DNA from: an uncultured Paracoccaceae bacterium
GTDB lineage: Bacteria > Pseudomonadota > Alphaproteobacteria > Rhodobacterales > Rhodobacteraceae
Assembly: GCA_903930735.1 (NCBI GenBank)
Contig: CAIYZT010000358.1
Span: forward strand, 1 to 55,652
DNA: 55,652 bases
Reading direction: 5' to 3'
Shown here: positions 1 through 8,465 of the stretch, piece after piece
How positions within the stretch are numbered: position 1 is the stretch's first letter
How the letters are laid out: each line of letters opens with the position of its first letter
Notes under the pieces: model-generated
What the model was told of the DNA's origin: nothing
Databases searched by the model: none
What the model saw: only the letters and a program-made list of their open reading frames with translations
Translations under genes and position numbers: made by a program

Positions 1-180
1 ATACCAACCGCCAAAACTCATGACACATAGGCCCAGTCTCTTCGGGTTATGGATGTGATTGTTCCCGGGGCCTTCATGAGGTCGTTCCATGCCTGGCAGC
101 AGGCATCGACGATCTGGTGGTGGTTTTCGTACAGGCGGTTTGCGAGTTTGTTCTTGCGGAGGTATTCCCAGACGTTTTCG

Positions 181-222
181 ACCCGCTGGCCGTCAGGCGA
201 TTGTCTGCAATCGCCGTCAGGC
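181..222 (-). repeat. 42-nt palindromic repeat, copy 1
   Basis: Its core is a hairpin with 8-bp arms GGCGATTG and CAATCGCC around TCTG (196-215). The full unit matches 1423-1464 in opposite orientation at about 34 of 42 positions. Here it adds codons in frame to the IS630 transposase, reading PDGDCRQSPDGQR between LNP and VENVW. Confidence 0.6.
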
Positions 223-347
223 GGGTTCAGTTCTGGTGAGTATGGCGGCAGGGTAACGATGGAGAGGTTGGCTGGCAGGGCGAGGGCGGTTGCGCCGTGC
301 CCACCCGCGCCATCCACAACCAATACGGCATGGGGTGAGGAGGGTCA

Positions 348-372
348 GGAAATGATCCGGGGGATCATTTCC
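348..372. repeat. Perfect 11-bp inverted repeat inside the transposase
   Basis: GGAAATGATCC and GGATCATTTCC are separated by GGG. The palindrome lies in an in-frame insertion in the IS630 transposase and is flanked by the TGA (345-347) that ends the catalytic frame. It differs in sequence from the 42-nt repeat at 181-222. Confidence 0.6.
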
Positions 373-1228
373 CCGACGAACGGTGCCACGGCAGCGGCGA
401 TTTCCTGCAGGTGGAGGTTCATCGCCTCGGTATTGGCATAGGGCATGACCAAGGCGGCTCCGACGGCCCGTGCCGGACAGACGGCACCAAAGAGATAGGC
501 CCATTCGTAGCGGGTATCGCGCACCACGCGGGGCCTGGTGCCACACCGTGCCCAGAGCCGGGTCAGGGTCCCCTGCTGGCCGACGCGCGCTTCATCCTGG
601 AACCATATCTCGATCGGCTTGTCGCGGGCCGCGTCCGGGATGGCCTTTTTCACCGTTTCGGCGAAGTTTTTTTGAACGCATCCTGAGCTTCCTCATCGGC
701 CTTTGGATGCCGGGGGCGCGGGGAAAGGCGACGAAAGCCGCGCGTGTTGAGGATACGCGAGACCGACCGCTCCGAAAGGGCGACCGCGAAGCGCTCGGCC
801 AGCCTGTCGCGCAGATCGACGCAACGCCAGCGCACCACGCCGTCGGCGGCAACATCCGGTCCGGCTTCCACCCATTGTTCAAGCTCGACAAAGTGCTCGG
901 GCCTGAGCTGCGGTGGCCGCCCGGACCGCGGACGATCCCTGAGCCCGTCCACGCCTTCGGCATTGTAACGATGCACCCAGTCGCGCAGAGTCTGCCGGTC
1001 CATACCCGCAGCCCGCGCCGCATCCGTCCGGCTCCAACCATCCAACATCAGAGCAATCGCCAGCAGAAGCCGCGCTTGCGTCGGATCAGCAACCCGACGA
1101 GCCACCTGCCGCAGCTCCGATACCGACAAATCCACCCGTTCCAACGTCACTGCCAACAGCGTGCTCCCTCCCCAAACTCGGCAGAAGTGAATCACATAGA
1201 CCAGACCTTGGGAATCCCAGATCGCGAG

Positions 1229-1272
1229 TCAGAAGTTCAGTCTGTTGGTATCAGAAGTTCAGTCTGTTGGTA
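1229..1272. repeat. 22-bp tandem duplication of the IS630 right end
   Basis: Two identical 22-bp units starting TCAGAAGTTCAG and ending GTTGGTA lie head to tail. Each ends with the terminal bases of the IS630 inverted repeat. This could come from a one-ended or repeated insertion, or from slippage at the element end. Confidence 0.75.
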
Positions 1273-1717
1273 TAACATGAGCAACTTACCGGAACCGAAC
1301 CGTAACAGGTTCAACAAGACCTTCATCGCCTGTCAGGTCTGGACGGCGGCCGCGCTGTAGACGAGCGGTAGCCCAAGCTTCCCGGTCGGCTTCGCCGCCC
1401 ACGCCATGTCGGGATCAAACCAGCCTTACGGCGATTTCAGGCAATCGCCTATCGGCCAATGGATAGACAGCGAACCATGCCGCTTGAGCGCTACGCCATT
1501 GTGCTCGAACCAATGGCGCATCAGTGACTCACTATATCCGGGTCAGTTCAGGGTCAGTTCAGGGTCTGGCAGGTCGGTCTGTTCGGTCTGCTCATCCACC
1601 CCAGCTATCACGCTAATTTCACGAGATGAATCCCTCACAGGGTTTGTGCTACAGAGCCCTGTGGATCCCTTAAATTACTTGTCGGTCCGGCATTCCACTG
1701 ATTTATTTTCGGCGCCT
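1273..1717. other. Scrambled non-coding DNA between IS remnants
   Basis: I see no intact gene in this 445-base stretch. It holds a second copy of the 42-nt palindromic repeat (1423-1464) and an 11-bp tandem repeat (GGTCAGTTCAG twice, 1541-1562). Short open frames such as the one at 1406-1825 run across these pieces into the IS5 remnant and look like chance joins. The segment at 1290-1360 reads as the end of an open frame (NRNRFNKTFIACQVWTAAAL then stop) that I cannot assign. Confidence 0.6.
1423..1464 (+). repeat. 42-nt palindromic repeat, copy 2
   Basis: The core arms GGCGATT and AATCGCC surround TCAGGC. The unit aligns with 181-222 (reverse strand) at about 81 percent. Read in the same frame both copies encode a similar peptide, P-x-G-D-x-R-Q-S-P-x-G-Q. 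Confidence 0.6.
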
Positions 1718-2023
1718 ACCGGAGCGGCGGCTTTGCTGTCGTCGTTGCCTGCCGCGAAGGCGCTCCTGGCCGACAAGGGCTACGACGCCGACTGGTTCCG
1801 GGAAGTTCTGGAGGATCGCGACTAAGAAGCCTGCATTCCATCGAAATCAAACAGGAAAATCCACAGACCCCATGACAAGATGCTCTACCGTAAGCGCCAC
1901 GACATCGAGAACATGTTCGGCAAGCTGAAGGATTGGCGGCGCATCCACACGCGCTACGCCCGCTGCGCGCACACCTTCATGTCCGCCATCGCCATCGCAG
2001 CCAACGTCACCTTCTGGATATAA
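1718..2023 (+). pseudogene. IS5-family transposase, C-terminal remnant
   Basis: The reading starts at GAAALLSSLPAAKALLADKG, the segment that carries a catalytic Asp in IS5/IS427-type transposases. It stops after EDRD (TAA near 1823), then resumes in another frame as HDKMLYRKRHDIENMFGK with the catalytic Glu, through RRIHTRYARCAHTFMSAIAI to the TAA at 2021-2023. The N-terminal two thirds are missing and there is at least one frameshift. The sequence just after the stop (ATCAATGAGTCCTGAACC) looks like an IS5-type terminus and abuts the sulfotransferase gene that comes in from the right. Confidence 0.8.
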
Positions 2024-3446
2024 TCAATGAGTCCTGAACCTGGGACGGCTTCCAGTCAGAAAACCCAAAGGCCTCATAATCGCGTCCATAGGCGCCTCGC
2101 GCGGCCACCTCCAGATCAGGCCCATATAACGCCGCGAGGGGATGCTGAGCGATATCCTGTTCGGGCGGCAATTCATGCGCCTCGATGCCCAGATCGGACA
2201 AAAGATAGGCCAGCCCCATATCCAGCTGATCCTCGCGGAGCAGATGATCCGGGCTTTGCAACTGGCCAAAGCCCTGCAGGGTCATCAACTGGCTGGCAAA
2301 TTGCGAGGGGGTGCGCAGTTCAGTTCGGCCCGCCATGATGTGACGGATCAGCTCCAGAAACACCGCCAAACCGGCCCGATATTCCGCCGGATCGGCAAAA
2401 CCGGCGCCCTTTGGCGGCAGGATAAGCTTGTGCACCCGCTTTAGATAGGGCCGCAATTCCGGCATCCATTCCTTGCGCAAAAACTCGTCATAGGCGGCGT
2501 GTGCGCGGGCGAGCGGGTGGCGGAGCACGGTGAAACTACGATGCGAGACCTGCGCCGCCCGCCATGCGCGCAGGCTGTGCCGATCAAAATTGGGCAGCAT
2601 CGGACCAAAGCCTGCCAGCCACTTTTTGATCCGCACATCGGGGGCCGAACGGATCGGCAAGAACAGCAAGGGCGCGCCCGATGAGGCCATGTATTGCGGC
2701 ACGCCAGGGGCGCGGCGGGGCTCGAAATTCGGGGTATGCGACAGGCTGAACCAATCGATTTTCGCCAACGCCTTGCCCATTTCGGCCGGGTTCGAAACCT
2801 TTTCCTCCAGCGCTTCGGGGTTTTGCTTTTTGAACCGGAAATCCAGATCCTTCAGCCGCCCCTCGGCGCCCAGAAAGGCCGCCAGACCGTTCAGAACCTC
2901 AAGATCAAGGATGTCGTCATAGTCGATGTAAAAGGCAGTTTGCCCGCTTTTCTGCAACCGGTTCAGCAGGGTCTTTTGATAGGCCTGCAACTCGGTCACC
3001 CGCTCTAGAAACTCTTCGCCCTCGAACTTTGGGCGCACGGTTTTCAGGTGTTTGGTGTTGGCCATCCACCACTGATCGCTTTCCTTGGCGATCTTCCACG
3101 AGATGTAGCTTTCTAGCTGGTTGCGGGTCAGCACGATCTTGGCACAGGACTTGTCGTTCATGACCAGATCAAAGACTCGTGGATCATGGTCGTGGAAATA
3201 GCGAAAGCCAGCCATGCCCTTGGTCTGCGCGCGCATCGCGGCCAAAAGAGCGGCGGGATCCGCGTTGCGGGCCGCGATATCGACGCCGAGATATTCCTGT
3301 TTGCCCTCGCCGCCGATGAAAAACGGATTGAACGCCTCGCCGTGGCATTTGATGCCGGGGATGGCGTTCAGATTGGCCTCCAGAAAGTTCGAGCCGGTGC
3401 GCATTTCGGCGAAAATGACAAAGCTTTTGAACGGGCTGGGGGCCAT
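2007..3446 (-). CDS. Two-domain sulfotransferase, polysaccharide locus
   Basis: Predicted PAPS-dependent sulfotransferase of 479 residues. FAEMRTGSNFLEANL near residues 12-26 is the 5'-phosphosulfate-binding loop of the NodH/Stf0-like group, and IVLTRNQLESYISWKIA near 105-120 fits the 3'-phosphate site. A second, weaker sulfotransferase-like block (HRSFTVLRHPLARAHAAYDE, around 303-322) suggests a tandem or degenerate second domain. No signal peptide or membrane segment is seen. It is the last gene of the leftward galU-GT4-GT2-GT14 unit, 4 nt after GT14, so its acceptor is probably the exopolysaccharide made there. The last residues (about QVQDSLIISRR) are encoded by the IS5 terminus, so the native C-terminus seems to have been cut and replaced. 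The acceptor is inferred. Confidence 0.75.
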   Translation of the reverse strand: MAPSPFKSFVIFAEMRTGSNFLEANLNAIPGIKCHGEAFNPFFIGGEGKQEYLGVDIAARNADPAALLAAMRAQTKGMAGFRYFHDHDPRVFDLVMNDKSCAKIVLTRNQLESYISWKIAKESDQWWMANTKHLKTVRPKFEGEEFLERVTELQAYQKTLLNRLQKSGQTAFYIDYDDILDLEVLNGLAAFLGAEGRLKDLDFRFKKQNPEALEEKVSNPAEMGKALAKIDWFSLSHTPNFEPRRAPGVPQYMASSGAPLLFLPIRSAPDVRIKKWLAGFGPMLPNFDRHSLRAWRAAQVSHRSFTVLRHPLARAHAAYDEFLRKEWMPELRPYLKRVHKLILPPKGAGFADPAEYRAGLAVFLELIRHIMAGRTELRTPSQFASQLMTLQGFGQLQSPDHLLREDQLDMGLAYLLSDLGIEAHELPPEQDIAQHPLAALYGPDLEVAARGAYGRDYEAFGFSDWKPSQVQDSLIISRR

Positions 3447-3450
3447 GACC

Positions 3451-5148
3451 TTATTTTACCAGATAGGGGCGGCCGCGCCGACCGGTGCTGGTCGGCGCCC
3501 CAAAATCCGCCGGAAAATCGCCCATCAAAACCGGCTGCATGCCCTGATTGCGCAGGTTCTGAAGGAATTGGCCAAAGCCGGTCAGATCGGTCAGGCGCGG
3601 CGCCTCGGTCAAACGGTGCATGGCGCGCGGGCTGATCTCGTCAATCACCGATTGCAGAGGGGCCATCGGGTTTTCCACGAAATCCGCGAGGGGCCAGATC
3701 TGCACGCGTGCCTTGGCATAGGGCGAGCGCAGGATCGACAAATGCTCCAGTTCGATCTTTTGCAGCAGGGCCGCTTGGCGTCGGATGTCGCCGAAATTGG
3801 CGTTTGATTTGAACAGGGGCACGGCCCAAGCGCCGGTGATCACTGATATCTGGGCATTGGGGTCGCAGGCCATGAACCAGCAGATGGTCTGATCATCGCC
3901 GGGGCCAAACTGAAAACACTGACGCTCTCCGCGGGTGTTCCAGATCAGATTGGTCAGGAACGACCGGGGGTTATAGTTGCGCAGCGCGGAGGAGTTCGGC
4001 AGTGCGCCGTTATATTCATCTTCCTCGCCGGCGAAATGCACCTTGTCGGGGGCAAACAGATGGCCGTGCGCGCGCGTGCCGGCCACTTTGCCGAGCCAGG
4101 GTTCAAAGTTTTCAAAGATATCAGAAAAGCCCTGAAACACCGAATAGGGGGCCAAGGTGCGGCCATTTTCCCAGTTTTCGTTGGGATAGCGGCTTTGCAT
4201 GATCAGACCAGCACGGCCTTTGGTCCGCCGCTCGACCGCTTTGGTGAAGAGACGGTTGATCTTGCCGGGATTGGGCTCCGCCGCTGCTTGCCCTTGGCCG
4301 GCACGGGTCAAAAAGGCGTCGTAAAGCAAATCGGCATGGGGCCAAATCTTGCGCGCCACAAAGCAGTCTGAGCGGCGCAGAAGCTGCAGGTGGTCGTCGT
4401 AAAAGATATGCGGTTTGCCCTGAAAGTCGAATTTGGACAGGGTCAGCGACCGGCTTTCCACATTGGTCGAAACCTGCCGCACGAGGGTTTGGAAATAGCT
4501 TTCGTCCGGGATCCAGACCTTGCGGAAGTACCGATCGATCTCGGGGCGATCCGGGCTTTCCAGAATGGCCGACAGGGTTTGGCGCGTCAGGCACCACCAC
4601 TGGCTGCCCATATGCGGAACGGTTCCGGTCGGGATCTTGCGCCGGAACCCGACCCTCCGCTGCAATTTTACATAGCGGTCAAAAAACCAGCGCTGTTTGC
4701 GCCAGCTAAAGGGAAAGCGCAGGGTAAAGCGTTCGAAATCAAGGCCGCCGATGGTCCAGCCGACATCCTCGGTGGTCACGCTTTCGATGAAATCGGTGCG
4801 CGGGCGCTGGTCGAGATAGGCGACCATTTCCTCGACCGGGCGCAGCGGCAGACAAGAGCCGGAGGCCAGAAAGACGTGCCGGACCTCGCGAAAGGTCGAC
4901 AGCATCAGCGCGCAGGCATCCTGCGTGGCCGCAACGATCCCCCAGGTACCCCATTCGCAGGCATGGCGGGCGGAAAACTGGACATTTCCGAGATCGGAAA
5001 GCGCGTCGAACAGGCGCTGATAGGCCGGTTTGGTGACCCGAATATCGACGTGAATGACAACGGGGCAATTGCGCTCGGCCCAATGGCGGGCGACCTGCGC
5101 GGCGCGGTCCAGCGCGGTATGACACAAAAGGACGATGCCGACGCTCAC
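3451..5148 (-). CDS. Core-2/I-branching (GT14-like) glycosyltransferase
   Basis: 565 residues. The first 270 or so resemble Core-2/I-branching N-acetylglucosaminyl/xylosyltransferases: an early CH and HVD (about 33-35), the segment FLASGSCLPLRP (about 93-103), MGSQWWCLTR and a WIPDESYFQTLV acceptor/catalytic region. The C-terminal half (from about 290) is a separate domain that I do not recognise, common in such proteins of marine Rhodobacteraceae. The GTG start overlaps the stop of the upstream GT2 gene by 4 nt (GTGA), so the two are translationally coupled. It is cytoplasmic by sequence. It probably adds a branch or sulfated residue to the polysaccharide; donor and acceptor are unknown. Confidence 0.75.
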   Translation of the reverse strand: MSVGIVLLCHTALDRAAQVARHWAERNCPVVIHVDIRVTKPAYQRLFDALSDLGNVQFSARHACEWGTWGIVAATQDACALMLSTFREVRHVFLASGSCLPLRPVEEMVAYLDQRPRTDFIESVTTEDVGWTIGGLDFERFTLRFPFSWRKQRWFFDRYVKLQRRVGFRRKIPTGTVPHMGSQWWCLTRQTLSAILESPDRPEIDRYFRKVWIPDESYFQTLVRQVSTNVESRSLTLSKFDFQGKPHIFYDDHLQLLRRSDCFVARKIWPHADLLYDAFLTRAGQGQAAAEPNPGKINRLFTKAVERRTKGRAGLIMQSRYPNENWENGRTLAPYSVFQGFSDIFENFEPWLGKVAGTRAHGHLFAPDKVHFAGEEDEYNGALPNSSALRNYNPRSFLTNLIWNTRGERQCFQFGPGDDQTICWFMACDPNAQISVITGAWAVPLFKSNANFGDIRRQAALLQKIELEHLSILRSPYAKARVQIWPLADFVENPMAPLQSVIDEISPRAMHRLTEAPRLTDLTGFGQFLQNLRNQGMQPVLMGDFPADFGAPTSTGRRGRPYLVK

Positions 5149-6155
5149 GCCCAGTTTCCTTTCGACATCAGACCCAGAATCTCTAGCTGACGCCAGTTGA
5201 TGTATTTTTCGCTAAACTTGCACCACAAGTCTGGTTCAACCGCCAAAGCCTCGCGGTAGGCGCGGTATTCGTGGCTGTTGGCATAGTGCTGATGGCGCCG
5301 CATTTCCTCTTCGGCCTTGGCGGCAAAAGTATCCAGAAACTTGGCATGCAGCAAACAGCCGCTGGCCTTTTCGCCGCCCCATACATCGAAAACCTGATTC
5401 AGACCGCGCGGCAGCAGCATATGGGTCGAGGAGACATAGGCGTATTTCCGGCTCCATTTCACCAGCGGGATCTTGTTCAGCGCCGGAGCGCGTTCGGGAT
5501 TATTGGCGAAAAACATCCGCGCGCGCGGCCCGCCTTGGATCCACAAATTGCCGAATTTGCTGTTTCGGATAAAAGAATAATTGCCACTGTCGAAATATTG
5601 GACGATTTCGAACGGGTTTTGACCCTCGTGGTAGGGCATCACGTCGAACGGGCCTTTGGGATACATATCCAAAAGCATCGCTGAAAACGATTTTATCGAC
5701 GAGGCATCCAGCCAATCGGTCAGCGCCCGTAGGGGCCGCGTATCGCAAAAGGGGTAGACAAAAAACTCATCTGGATCAACGACCAAAGTCCAATGGCCGT
5801 CGGCATATTTGCGCTGCAGCCAGTTCAGCCAATCGACGCCAAAGCGCGAGCGTTTATAGCTGTGCTTGGTGGTCCAGAGTGAGACATCGTCCTGCTCGGC
5901 CAGATATTCGCGGCTGCCATCGTCGCTGTCGTTATCGACGATCAGGAAATGATTAACCCCCAAGTCCCTGTAATATTTCAGGAAAAATGGCAGGCGAACT
6001 CGTTCGTTTCGCATGGTGGTGAAAATGAGCATATCTGAGGGCGCGATTTGGCCCGTGCGCAGGACCACGGGACGCAATTCATGACGCTTTCGAAATGCCC
6101 GTATCAGCCAGCGCTTGCGCGCCAGCCGAAGCTTGTAACGAGAGATCAAGCTCAC
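5145..6155 (-). CDS. GT2-type glycosyltransferase
   Basis: 336 residues. LIVDNDSDDGSREYL (about 72-86) and VVDPDEFFVYP (about 125-135) correspond to the nucleotide-sugar and metal-binding DxD regions of the GT-A fold in the Glyco_tranf_2_4 group. The basic N-terminus (RYKLRLARKRW) has no membrane span. The GTG start overlaps the GT4 stop by 4 nt, and its own stop overlaps the GT14 start by 4 nt, so the three genes are one transcript. It is assigned to exopolysaccharide or capsule synthesis from this context. The sugar transferred cannot be told from sequence. Confidence 0.8.
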   Translation of the reverse strand: MSLISRYKLRLARKRWLIRAFRKRHELRPVVLRTGQIAPSDMLIFTTMRNERVRLPFFLKYYRDLGVNHFLIVDNDSDDGSREYLAEQDDVSLWTTKHSYKRSRFGVDWLNWLQRKYADGHWTLVVDPDEFFVYPFCDTRPLRALTDWLDASSIKSFSAMLLDMYPKGPFDVMPYHEGQNPFEIVQYFDSGNYSFIRNSKFGNLWIQGGPRARMFFANNPERAPALNKIPLVKWSRKYAYVSSTHMLLPRGLNQVFDVWGGEKASGCLLHAKFLDTFAAKAEEEMRRHQHYANSHEYRAYREALAVEPDLWCKFSEKYINWRQLEILGLMSKGNWA

Positions 6156-7402
6156 CGCGACATTCCTTGATTCGCCTTGGTTTCAGCTGATAACTCTGTG
6201 GCCTGGCGGGTTAAGATCGCGTTGAAATGCGCTTCCCAAGTTGGAATTGCACCCGCTTTCCCGGTCAAATCGTGATCTGCTTTCCTCTGCCCTGCTCCGG
6301 TTTTGTCCAGCGCGTGAATTGCTTTTGTCCAAGCATAAACATCTGTGGGCTTAAGGTAAACGGGGAAGTCGTGCAGCAGTTCACGAAGCACGGGTAGATC
6401 GGAACATAGGACCGGCAGACCGCGGGCGGCGGCCTCTAGCGGGGGCAGGCCAAATCCTTCGGCAAGGGTCGGGAAAATCAGGGCCTGAGCGCGGTCCATC
6501 AAGGCGGCAACGGCAGCGTCGGGAAGCGCGCCGAGGAGGGTTACTCCGGGCGCTTTGGCCAACCGGTCGAAGAATTCTGGCGCGGCCCAGCCCCGGTTTC
6601 CGACCACGAAGAGGTGCGGCAAGGCTTTTTCCTGCGACCAGACATCGCAGAGCAGACCGAGATTCTTGCGCGGCTCGATGGTGCCCAGCGCGAGGACGAA
6701 GGGCTGGTTCAGATCGAAATCTTTGGGCAGTTGCGCGGCATCGGCGGCGACGGACGTGATGCCCAGATTGGCCACGACCCCCGGCGGAATCCGCCCGGCC
6801 CGCGCAAAATGCCCCTCGCTGTCCTGCCTTGCGGCATGGGTCGTATGGATCACCCGGTCGGCATGGGCCGAGACTGCCGCCAGTTTGCGTGCGAAAACGG
6901 CGGGGATGCCGGCACGGGTAAACTCCGGATAGTCCAGCGGGATCGTGTCGTGGATCAGGACGGTGATGCGCCCGCCCGCCCCCTTGATCGCCCTCAGCGT
7001 AGCGGGGGTCAGATTGGCGTGGCCGAGGTTAAAATACTCAAAGCCAGGCCCTAGCCGCCTCAGCATCCGGCGCAGACCAAACCGGCTGGCGCGTTTGACC
7101 GCGAACCGGCGCAAATCCGCCTCTACTCGGGCCCGGTGTGGGGCGCCGCGCCACAGGATCCGGCCCAGAACATCGGTCTTGCCAAGCGCTTGGCCGCCCA
7201 AAACCCGGTCCAGCAGCGCCGCGATGCCGGAAAGATCCAACAGCGCAAAGCCCAGCCGCATCCGAACCAAAGCGAAAAATGGGTCTTTCAGCGTTAAAAG
7301 ATGTTCGGCCCAAGCCAGCTCTACCCGGTCGATCCCAGTCAACGCGCCCTGCCCCACACGCGAGGCAAGCCGCGTCAGATCGATCAGCCGGGTCTCTGCC
7401 AC
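6152..7402 (-). CDS. GT4-family glycosyltransferase
   Basis: 416 residues, GT-B fold. LALGTIEPRKNLGLL (about 237-251) and PTLAEGFGLPPLEAAARG (about 311-328, an E-x7-E motif) are the nucleotide-sugar-binding signatures of family GT4. LIHDTIPLDYPE (149-160) is a conserved segment of mannosyl/fucosyl-transferase-like members. The start is GTG, 2 nt after the galU stop, which places it in the galU transcript. It probably transfers a sugar from a nucleotide donor to a lipid-linked repeat unit at the inner face of the membrane. The specific sugar is not determinable. Confidence 0.85.
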   Translation of the reverse strand: MAETRLIDLTRLASRVGQGALTGIDRVELAWAEHLLTLKDPFFALVRMRLGFALLDLSGIAALLDRVLGGQALGKTDVLGRILWRGAPHRARVEADLRRFAVKRASRFGLRRMLRRLGPGFEYFNLGHANLTPATLRAIKGAGGRITVLIHDTIPLDYPEFTRAGIPAVFARKLAAVSAHADRVIHTTHAARQDSEGHFARAGRIPPGVVANLGITSVAADAAQLPKDFDLNQPFVLALGTIEPRKNLGLLCDVWSQEKALPHLFVVGNRGWAAPEFFDRLAKAPGVTLLGALPDAAVAALMDRAQALIFPTLAEGFGLPPLEAAARGLPVLCSDLPVLRELLHDFPVYLKPTDVYAWTKAIHALDKTGAGQRKADHDLTGKAGAIPTWEAHFNAILTRQATELSAETKANQGMSR

Positions 7403-7404
7403 AC

Positions 7405-8301
7405 CTATTGCGCCGCCGTTTGCAGCGCGATCAGGTCATGCAGATAGCTGCCAAATTCGTCGCGCAGATCGGGGCGCGACAGGGCAAACGCCACCGTCGC
7501 CTGCAAGAACCCCGCCTTGGAACCGCAGTCAAAGCGCTGCCCCCGAAAGCGGAAGCCAAAGACCTTACCGGGCGTCAACGCTTCTTCGGCGATGGCATCG
7601 GTCAGTTGAATCTCGCCACCCGCGCCCTGCTTCATCTTGTTCAGATTGGTCATGACCTTGGGCGTCAGAATATAGCGGCCGATCACGGCCAGGTTCGAAG
7701 GCGCATCCTCCATCTTGGGCTTTTCGACCATTCCTTTGACTTTGACGATTGAGCCCATGTCGTCGGCCACATCCAGCACGCCATAAGAGCTGGTCTTTGA
7801 CGGCGCCACTTCCATGGCGGCGACCATATTGCCGCCGGTCTGCGCATAAGCTTCGATCATTTGCTGCAAACAGGGCTTTTCCGCCGCAATCACGTCATCG
7901 GGCAACAGGACCGCAAAGGGTTCATTCCCAATCAGCCGCCGCGCGCACCAGACCGCATGGCCAAGACCCATCGCCCGGTTCTGCCGGACATAGGCAATCG
8001 CGCCCGAATCCATATTGGTATCTTTCAGCGCTTCCAGCAATTCTTCCTTGCCGGCCTTACGCAGGGCGCTTTCAAGCTCTGGCGCGTGGTCGAAATAGTC
8101 CTCCAGCGCAGATTTTCCGCGCGCGGTGACGAAAATAAACTCTTTGATGCCCGCCGCCCGCGCTTCGTCAATCGCGTATTGGATCAACGGGCGGTCCACC
8201 AAAGTCATGATCTCCTTGGGGATCGACTTTGTCGCCGGCAGAAATCGCGTACCCATCCCCGCGACCGGGAAGATCGCCTTGGTAACTTTTTTTATTCTCA
8301 T
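7405..8301 (-). CDS. galU: UTP-glucose-1-phosphate uridylyltransferase
   Basis: GalU makes UDP-glucose from UTP and glucose-1-phosphate, a donor for exopolysaccharide and LPS. The start MRIKKVTKAIFPVAGMGTRF gives 298 residues, the usual size. An upstream in-frame extension was rejected as too long. GMGTRFLPATKSIPKEIM (15-32) is the nucleotidyltransferase signature, LVDRPLIQYAIDEA follows, and VEKPKMEDAPSNLAVIGRY and the C-terminal QRFDCGSKAGFLQA are typical. It is the first gene of a tight unit with four polysaccharide genes. The 164 bases upstream are A+T-rich, unlike the flanks, and probably carry the promoter. Confidence 0.95.
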   Translation of the reverse strand: MRIKKVTKAIFPVAGMGTRFLPATKSIPKEIMTLVDRPLIQYAIDEARAAGIKEFIFVTARGKSALEDYFDHAPELESALRKAGKEELLEALKDTNMDSGAIAYVRQNRAMGLGHAVWCARRLIGNEPFAVLLPDDVIAAEKPCLQQMIEAYAQTGGNMVAAMEVAPSKTSSYGVLDVADDMGSIVKVKGMVEKPKMEDAPSNLAVIGRYILTPKVMTNLNKMKQGAGGEIQLTDAIAEEALTPGKVFGFRFRGQRFDCGSKAGFLQATVAFALSRPDLRDEFGSYLHDLIALQTAAQ

Positions 8302-8465
8302 CACCCACACACCGTTGCCCCGGGGCCCTTGAACCAACTTACACAATATCACAAATTTAGGAACAGAAGATTTGCAACTTTAGTTAGGCAAGTTACGTTT
8401 AGGACACACTTTTTTCATCAAGGAATAAATTAAATGTCTTTTTTTATGAGTAGCTATCTAAAGTT
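8302..8465. promoter_or_regulatory. A+T-rich upstream region of galU operon
   Basis: 164 bases, markedly richer in A+T than the surroundings, with runs of A and T at 8400-8420 and 8440-8475. It lies between the end of a GT2 gene and galU, both leftward. It is the natural place for the galU operon promoter, but I could not settle one -35/-10 pair. Exopolysaccharide regulators of the Ros/MucR type favour such DNA; that link is only a suggestion. Confidence 0.45.

Larger units (their letters stand above)
18..1195 (-). pseudogene. IS630-family transposase, two-frame and interrupted
   Basis: The N-terminal frame (1195 to 650) holds a helix-turn-helix region (AARAAGMDRQTLRDWVHRYN) and a winged-helix-like segment. 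The catalytic frame (about 653 to 18) holds FQDEARVGQQG, VVDGAGGHGA and LPPYSPELNP, the DDE signature segments of IS630. The two frames meet at seven A residues (667-673 on the plus strand as T) followed by C, so a programmed -1 frameshift is likely, as in other IS630 elements. The catalytic frame is stopped by TGA at 345-347 inside an in-frame palindromic insertion. A second in-frame insertion of about 13 codons separates LNP from VENVWEYLR, where the catalytic Glu region lies. The expected Trp of DGAGWH is Gly. I read it as a dead transposase. Confidence 0.8.
2..1250 (-). mobile_element. Decayed IS630-family insertion sequence
   Basis: The ends are imperfect inverted repeats. Position 2 onward reads TACCAACCGCCAAAACTCAT, and the complement of the right end (up to 1250) reads TACCAACAGACTGAACTTCT. 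Each end begins at a TA dinucleotide, the duplicated target of the IS630/Tc1-mariner superfamily. The right terminal repeat is present twice in tandem (1229-1250 and 1251-1272). The element encodes one transposase on the minus strand in two frames, broken by a stop codon and carrying two palindromic insertions. It is therefore probably inactive. Confidence 0.8.

Noticed and set aside
470-1360. 296-codon plus-strand frame across the IS630 element
   Set aside because: It is the complement of the transposase; the protein is Pro/Arg-rich without domains.
1406-1825. 139-codon frame across the repeat and IS5 remnant
   Set aside because: It joins unrelated pieces and ends in the middle of the IS5 transposase.
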